A stretch of DNA of 64,000 bases from Thermocaproicibacter sp002410755 (lineage in GTDB: Bacteria > Bacillota > Clostridia > Oscillospirales > Acutalibacteraceae), in NCBI GenBank assembly GCA_036839715.1, contig DAITDU010000001.1, positions 62,001 to 126,000 of the forward strand. Reading direction: 5' to 3'. A model generated the notes under the pieces. The model did not search any database and was not told the DNA's origin. It worked only from the letters and a program-made list of their open reading frames with translations. Both the position numbers and the translations under genes were made by a program. This document shows, piece by piece, positions 59,663 to 64,000 of this stretch; position 1 is the stretch's first letter, and every line of letters begins with the position of its first letter.

Positions 59663-60742
59663 ATGGACAAGATGAAACATAAGGCACTGGCTGAGAATGT
59701 AAAGCTGTCTGATGACGGAAAGAAAGTCATCATCATCGACCAGACACAGCTGCCAAACCGCCTCATTTTTCTGGAACTCAGTAAGCCGGAAGAATGCTAT
59801 GATGCCATCCGGACACTGAAGGTTCGCGGTGCCCCGGCGATTGGTGTCTTTGCCGGCTACGCAATTAAGGTGCTTGCACAGCAGTTCCAAAATCTTCCCT
59901 ACGGTGAATTCGCTGAAAAATTCCACAAGACGGCGGAGTACCTTGACTCTTCGCGCCCCACGGCTGTGAATCTGAGTTGGGCCCTGCGCCGCATGGAAAA
60001 AGTCGTGACAGAGGGCCGGGGCATTCCTGTCACGGAGACGGTAGCATTGCTTGGGGTGGAAAGCACCGCAATTCAGCGGGAAGACATCGAGATGTGCCGG
60101 AAAATTTCCGAGTATGGGCTGACCCTTCTGCATGACGGCGATGGCGTGCTGACGCACTGCAATGCAGGGCCGCTTGCAACTTCGCGCTATGGCACGTCAA
60201 TCGGGCCAATCCTGCTTGGGCATGAGCGCGGGATGAAGTTCCATGTCTTTGCCGATGAGACGCGGCCGCTGCTTCAGGGTGCACGGCTGACCACTTATGA
60301 GCTTCAAAAAGCCGGCGTAAATGTGACGCTGATTTGCGACAACATGGCAAGCATTGTAATGAAAAACGGCTGGATCAATGCCTGCTTTGTCGGCAGTGAC
60401 CGCATTGCTGCAAATGGGGATTTTGCAAATAAAATTGGGACTTCCGGTGTTGCAATTCTTGCAAAATATTATGGCATCCCGTTCTATGCACTGGCACCGA
60501 CTTCCACAGTGGATATGGCCTGCCTGACAGGCGCCCAGATTCAAATCGAGCTGCGTGACCCGGATGAGATAAAGAACAAATTTTACCGGGAGCCGATGGC
60601 CCTGCCGGAAGTAAAATGTTACAACCCGGCATTTGACGTAACAGACCATACACTTGTTTCAGGCATCGTGACCGAAAAGGGCATCTGCCGCCCGCCGTAC
60701 ACTGAGAGCCTCGCTGGGCTCTTTCAGGAAAAGAGAGGATAA
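59663..60742 (+). CDS. mtnA: Methylthioribose-1-phosphate isomerase
   Basis: MtnA isomerises 5-methylthioribose-1-phosphate in methionine salvage. The 359-residue protein has KVRGAPAIGVFAGYA near residue 53, catalytic C166 in THCNAGPLATSRYGT and D246 in VGSDRIAANGDFANKIG, which match the known Cys/Asp pair. eIF2B-like Rossmann fold. Only three bases separate its stop from deoD, so the two are probably co-transcribed. No mtnB, mtnC or mtnD lies nearby, so the fate of the product is unclear. Confidence 0.93.
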   Translation: MDKMKHKALAENVKLSDDGKKVIIIDQTQLPNRLIFLELSKPEECYDAIRTLKVRGAPAIGVFAGYAIKVLAQQFQNLPYGEFAEKFHKTAEYLDSSRPTAVNLSWALRRMEKVVTEGRGIPVTETVALLGVESTAIQREDIEMCRKISEYGLTLLHDGDGVLTHCNAGPLATSRYGTSIGPILLGHERGMKFHVFADETRPLLQGARLTTYELQKAGVNVTLICDNMASIVMKNGWINACFVGSDRIAANGDFANKIGTSGVAILAKYYGIPFYALAPTSTVDMACLTGAQIQIELRDPDEIKNKFYREPMALPEVKCYNPAFDVTDHTLVSGIVTEKGICRPPYTESLAGLFQEKRG

Positions 60743-60745
60743 GCC

Positions 60746-61474
60746 ATGACAAGATCATCCATTTCCCAGAGCATCTCCGTCGCGGATGGAGAGATCGCAA
60801 AAGTCGTTCTGCTGCCCGGTGATCCGCTGCGCGCAAAGTATGTAGCGGATCATTACCTTGAAAACCCAGTCTGTTTCAATACGGTCCGCAACATGCTCGG
60901 CTATACGGGCACCTACCACGGCAAAAAAATATCCGTGATGGGCAGCGGCATGGGCATCCCGTCCATGGGTATCTATGCAACGGAACTCTATACGCAGTTT
61001 GGTGTTGAAGCGCTGATCCGCATCGGTTCTGCCGGGGGCATTACAGAAAATGTAAAGGTGCGTGATGTCGTCATTGCCATGGCGGCTTCGACGAACTCAA
61101 GCTATGGCGCCGCCTATGGCCTTCCGGGATATTTTACACCCACCGCGGATTATGGGATGCTGGAAGAATCTGTAAAGGCAGCGAGAAAGCTCAAAGTCAA
61201 TATTGCTGTTGGACAGGTTTACTCTTCGGACTTCTTTTATTATCCACAGCCGGACATTAACCAGAAAATGCGCGACCTCGGTATCCTTGCTGTTGAGATG
61301 GAGACGGCAGGCCTTTACTGGACTGCGGCGGCCTGCCACAAAAAGGCGCTCAGCATCCTGACAGTTTCCGACCACCTCTTTACCGGTGAGTCCCTTTCTG
61401 CTATTGAGCGTCAGGAATCATTCCACGACATGATGGAGATTGCACTTGAAACCGCCTGCAAATATGCAGACTGA
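60746..61474 (+). CDS. deoD: Purine nucleoside phosphorylase, DeoD type
   Basis: The 242-residue hexameric-type PNP splits purine nucleosides with phosphate. Family marks: VLLPGDPLRAKYVAD near residue 28, MGSGMGIPSMGIYATEL near 68, RIGSAGG near 92, and ILAVEMETAGLY near 180 for ribose binding. It follows mtnA by three bases, so it may deliver methylthioribose-1-phosphate by cleaving methylthioadenosine; that is an inference from position. Confidence 0.94.
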   Translation: MTRSSISQSISVADGEIAKVVLLPGDPLRAKYVADHYLENPVCFNTVRNMLGYTGTYHGKKISVMGSGMGIPSMGIYATELYTQFGVEALIRIGSAGGITENVKVRDVVIAMAASTNSSYGAAYGLPGYFTPTADYGMLEESVKAARKLKVNIAVGQVYSSDFFYYPQPDINQKMRDLGILAVEMETAGLYWTAAACHKKALSILTVSDHLFTGESLSAIERQESFHDMMEIALETACKYAD

Positions 61475-61495
61475 TAAAAATCCGGAGGGATTACA

Positions 61496-62299
61496 GTGAC
61501 AAAGAAAAAGATAGGCTTTATTGGCTGCGGAAATATGGCACATGCCATAATCAGCGGTATCCTTGCGGCGGGTATCCTCCGCCCGGAGGAAATTGTTGCC
61601 TCAAACCATACTTCCCCAAAGCTGGAAGCGGCAAAAGCGGAATTTGGGATTGAAATAACAATGGATAACCGGAAAGCTGCCGCAGAAAGCCAGATCCTCG
61701 TGCTGGCAGTGAAGCCGCAGTCCTGCATGAAAGTAATTTCAGAAATTGCAGGAAATGTGCCGGAAAAAAGCGTTATCGTAACGCTCATGCCGGGAAAGAC
61801 GCTTGCGCAGCTGGAAGAAATGTTCGGGCGCCAACTGAAAATCATCCGCGCCATGCCGAATACACCGGCACTTGTGAGAGAAGGAATGACGGCGCTTTGC
61901 CCTAATGCCCTTGTCACGGAAGAAGAGCTTGCGGAAGTGGTACGAATTTTCAGCAGCTTTGGCAAAGCCGAAGTCGTCGATGAATCCATGATGGATGCCG
62001 TGGTAGCAGTGAGCGGAAGCTCGCCAGCCTATGTTTTCCTTCTGATTGAGGCAATGGCGGATGCAGCCGTAGCCGGTGGTATGAAACGGAGCCAGGCGTA
62101 TACTTTTGCAGCTCAGGCCGTGCTTGGCAGCGCAAAGATGGTCCTCAAAACGGGAAAACATCCCGCCGAGCTGAAAGACATGGTCTGTTCACCTGCGGGC
62201 ACCACCATTGAGGCGGTAGCGGCACTGGAAAAAGACGGCTTCCGTTCTGCTGTCATTGACGCGATGCGTGCCTGCATGGAAAAATCGCGTTCCCTGTAA
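61496..62299 (+). CDS. proC: Pyrroline-5-carboxylate reductase
   Basis: ProC reduces pyrroline-5-carboxylate to proline with NAD(P)H. The 267-residue protein opens KKIGFIGCGNMAHAIISGIL, has the RAMPNTPALVREGMTA motif near residue 120 and the C-terminal SPAGTTIEAVAALEKDGFRSAVI signature. Start is GTG 61496 after CCGGAGGG. It follows deoD by 21 bases and may share its transcript although the pathways differ. Confidence 0.96.
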   Translation: MTKKKIGFIGCGNMAHAIISGILAAGILRPEEIVASNHTSPKLEAAKAEFGIEITMDNRKAAAESQILVLAVKPQSCMKVISEIAGNVPEKSVIVTLMPGKTLAQLEEMFGRQLKIIRAMPNTPALVREGMTALCPNALVTEEELAEVVRIFSSFGKAEVVDESMMDAVVAVSGSSPAYVFLLIEAMADAAVAGGMKRSQAYTFAAQAVLGSAKMVLKTGKHPAELKDMVCSPAGTTIEAVAALEKDGFRSAVIDAMRACMEKSRSL

Positions 62300-62382
62300 A
62301 ATTAAAGCCTGGAAAGCTTTTTCCTTTTTTTGCTGACACTGTCCTGAAAAACGGTGCCAGCATTGCTGCTTTACAGAAGAAA

Positions 62383-63327
62383 TTACTTTTTATAAAATGT
62401 GTGGTAAAGCCGGATGAATTTTTCGTCGCGCTCACGGATGGCTTTTTCACCCTTGCCGTCACTGTAATCATAGAATCCCTTGCCGGATTTAACGCCATAC
62501 TCACCCTTTTCAAACTTTTCTTTCAGCAAGGGCGGGACTTCCTTTGAGTTGCAAAGGTCCGAAACAAGGTATTCTGCTACATGGTAAAAAATATCAATTC
62601 CGCCGAGGTCTGTAGTTTCCAGTGGCCCAATGCAGGCGTAGCGAAATCCAATCCCGTATTTAATGGCGTCGTCCACATCTTTTGCATCTGCAATTCCGGA
62701 CTGCACAATATAGAGTGCTTCACGTAGCACGGCAAGCTGAAGACGGTTGCCAATAAACCCTTTTGCATCTTTTTTAACCAGGACAGGCTTTTTGCCAATC
62801 GTTTTGGCAAGAGCCAGAACGGCCTGTGCTGTCTTGTCATCCGTGCGGTTTCCCTTAATTACTTCAACGAGCGGCACAAGGTGTGGCGGATTAAACCAGT
62901 GCATCCCGCAGAAGCGTTCTGGCTTTTTAACTGCCTTTGCAATTTCGGTGATGGAAAGCCCGGATGTATTTGTCGCCAGAATCGTATCATCCCGCACAAG
63001 CCCGGAGATTTTCTCCCAGAACTCATGTTTGATATCCATGTTTTCCACAATCGATTCGACAACAATATCACAGTCTTTGAAGCAGGCATCATCGGTTGTC
63101 AGCACAATCCGCTTTTTTACGTTTTCCGATTCCTCGGGTGTTAGGTCGCCGCTTTCTACCAGAGACTGCTGGTTAAGGGCAATCATTCTGCGGGCCTGTT
63201 CCAGTTTAGGCGCCCGATGATTGTAAAGAATGGTAGTATACCCTTTTTCCGCAAAGATCTGCGACATTGAGGTGCCCATTGTGCCTGCACCGGCGAGCAC
63301 CACTTTTTTAATTTGCTCCGCTTCCAT
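62383..63327 (-). CDS. 3-hydroxyacyl-CoA dehydrogenase (3-hydroxybutyryl-CoA type)
   Basis: The 314-residue enzyme has the NAD site KVVLAGAGTMGTSMSQIFA, the catalytic His in GMHWFNPPHLVPLVEVI, and the helical C-terminal domain (GFIGNRLQLAVLREALYIVQSGIA). It oxidises or reduces 3-hydroxyacyl-CoA; in Clostridia such enzymes serve butyrate formation, but here no crt, thl or bcd gene is nearby, so the chain-length and pathway are open. Start is ATG 63327. Confidence 0.9.
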   Translation of the reverse strand: MEAEQIKKVVLAGAGTMGTSMSQIFAEKGYTTILYNHRAPKLEQARRMIALNQQSLVESGDLTPEESENVKKRIVLTTDDACFKDCDIVVESIVENMDIKHEFWEKISGLVRDDTILATNTSGLSITEIAKAVKKPERFCGMHWFNPPHLVPLVEVIKGNRTDDKTAQAVLALAKTIGKKPVLVKKDAKGFIGNRLQLAVLREALYIVQSGIADAKDVDDAIKYGIGFRYACIGPLETTDLGGIDIFYHVAEYLVSDLCNSKEVPPLLKEKFEKGEYGVKSGKGFYDYSDGKGEKAIRERDEKFIRLYHTFYKK

Positions 63328-63379
63328 GAAATTTCCTGCCTTTCCATCAATCCTGAAAGATTAACGTTGCTTTTCCTAT

Positions 63380-63388
63380 AGTATAGCA
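63380..63388 (-). promoter_or_regulatory. Extended -10 promoter of the hydroxyacyl-CoA dehydrogenase gene
   Basis: On the minus strand TGC-TATACT spans 63388-63380, about 53 bases before the ATG. Confidence 0.5.
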
Positions 63389-63477
63389 CTTCCCAGCCGA
63401 AAAAGTAGCCGCTTATCTTTTCATCTGCGGAAAAATATTTGATTTCTTCGGCACCATATTTTTTAAAACTGTGATTG

Positions 63478-63486
63478 TGATATAAT
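63478..63486 (+). promoter_or_regulatory. Extended -10 promoter of the last lipoprotein gene
   Basis: TGA-TATAAT at 63478-63486 matches the extended -10 exactly and faces the lipoprotein gene 125 bases downstream. The leader contains no hairpin I can support. Confidence 0.5.
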
Positions 63487-63610
63487 ATAGCTGATTTGAG
63501 CGGCTATGAATCCGAGAAAAGCGAGAAGATAAGCCACACCGGCGTTGTAGCACTGGCAGAATAAAAGGTATCCTGTCAGCCACAACGCGAGTTAAAGGGA
63601 GGAGACACAA

Positions 63611-64000
63611 ATGAAAAGAAGACTTTTTTACAGCCATTATTTTGTTGCAGCTACCGTAATGATATTATCTTTATCTTTGTTCCTGACAGCTTGTAAAAAG
63701 GCAAGCTCTGGGGATACTTCGCAGGGAAAGGGCCAAGTATCTTTTGCATCATCCACATCGGCTGTGACAAAATCAGATGCGATTGTTTCCAGCATATCCG
63801 ACGTCTCAACAGACCTGAATGCAGAGCTTTCTAGGCCGGAGGCAATTCTTGATAGCGGCAGTAACATCAAAGATATCAAGGGCTTTGTTCCCGTTGAAAA
63901 TCAGTGCTTTCCGGTGGATTTGAATTCATGGGGCAGTGTTAAGTTTATATCTGGAAAAATCACAGGTGGGGCCCACGTACCAACTGTTTTCTATTTAACC
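63611..64000 (+). CDS. Lipoprotein, partial (runs off the window)
   Basis: An ATG at 63611 after AAAGGGAGG opens a frame without stop to the window end (130 codons). The N-terminus KRRLFYSHYFV, a hydrophobic core and the lipobox LTAC (Cys at residue 27) mark a secreted lipoprotein. A Ser/Thr-rich linker follows (QVSFASSTSAVTK). The rest, with GFVPVENQCFPVDLNSWG, matches no family I recognise. Confidence 0.85.
   Translation, partial: MKRRLFYSHYFVAATVMILSLSLFLTACKKASSGDTSQGKGQVSFASSTSAVTKSDAIVSSISDVSTDLNAELSRPEAILDSGSNIKDIKGFVPVENQCFPVDLNSWGSVKFISGKITGGAHVPTVFYLT

Noticed and set aside
62300..62382. Terminator between proC and the dehydrogenase gene
   Set aside because: The best stem is six pairs with a mismatch and has no T-run on either strand.
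1..64000. CRISPR arrays, tRNA genes, insertion sequences or prophage
   Set aside because: No regular spaced repeats, no tRNA-like TTCGA-loop cluster, no transposase or integrase motifs were seen on reading.

Overview
This window is chromosomal DNA of a Gram-positive bacterium, most likely Bacillota, class Clostridia, in or near the Oscillospiraceae. The evidence is gene order and content: an unbroken S10-spc-alpha ribosomal operon with the zinc-ribbon form of S14, a KOW-domain gene between map and infA, recA followed by recX, a T-box leader on cysE-cysS, an archaeal-type prolyl-tRNA synthetase, and a PadR/DUF1700/DUF4097/ABC module. Start codons (many GTG and TTG) and strong AGGAGG-type ribosome binding sites fit. 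No tRNA, rRNA, CRISPR array, prophage or insertion sequence was seen.

Bases 1-14100: the ribosomal superoperon, from the tail of rplD to rplQ, with secY, adk, map, infA, rpmJ and rpoA inside, closed by two hairpins. Bases 14200-24916: a cell-wall M14 peptidase, then a lipoprotein / response regulator / histidine kinase set, DUF1385, prmC, recA, recX, rimO and pgsA, mostly with overlapping or abutting genes. Bases 24917-29244: cysteine supply. A T-box with a TGC specifier precedes cysE and cysS; an NRAMP-like metal carrier and the Cys-tRNA(Pro) deacylase ybaK follow.

Bases 29241-39477, mostly on the minus strand: a SpoVB/MurJ-like flippase, prmA (plus strand), then a tight aromatic amino acid operon transcribed aroE-aroK fusion, aroF, tyrA, aroB, aroA, aroC, pheA. 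It covers DAHP to prephenate and on to the Phe and Tyr branches, but has no dehydroquinate dehydratase. Two 10-N assembly gaps break the flippase gene and aroA; both genes resume in a shifted frame on the far side, so they are probably intact in the organism.

Bases 39500-46280: acpP, proS, and a PadR-controlled membrane module whose promoter carries a perfect 13+13 inverted repeat. The ABC ATPase of this module has its conserved C-terminal tail displaced by one frame. Bases 46481-53005: one 2174-residue secreted, membrane-anchored heparinase II/III-type polysaccharide lyase. Bases 53159-56377, minus strand: a 1072-residue protein that looks like a P1B-type ATPase that has lost its catalytic motifs, with a long disordered N-terminal extension. 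This is the best candidate for undescribed biology. Bases 56397-64000: rlmB, an OGG1-like glycosylase, fba, mtnA, deoD, proC, a 3-hydroxyacyl-CoA dehydrogenase and the start of a lipoprotein gene cut by the window end.
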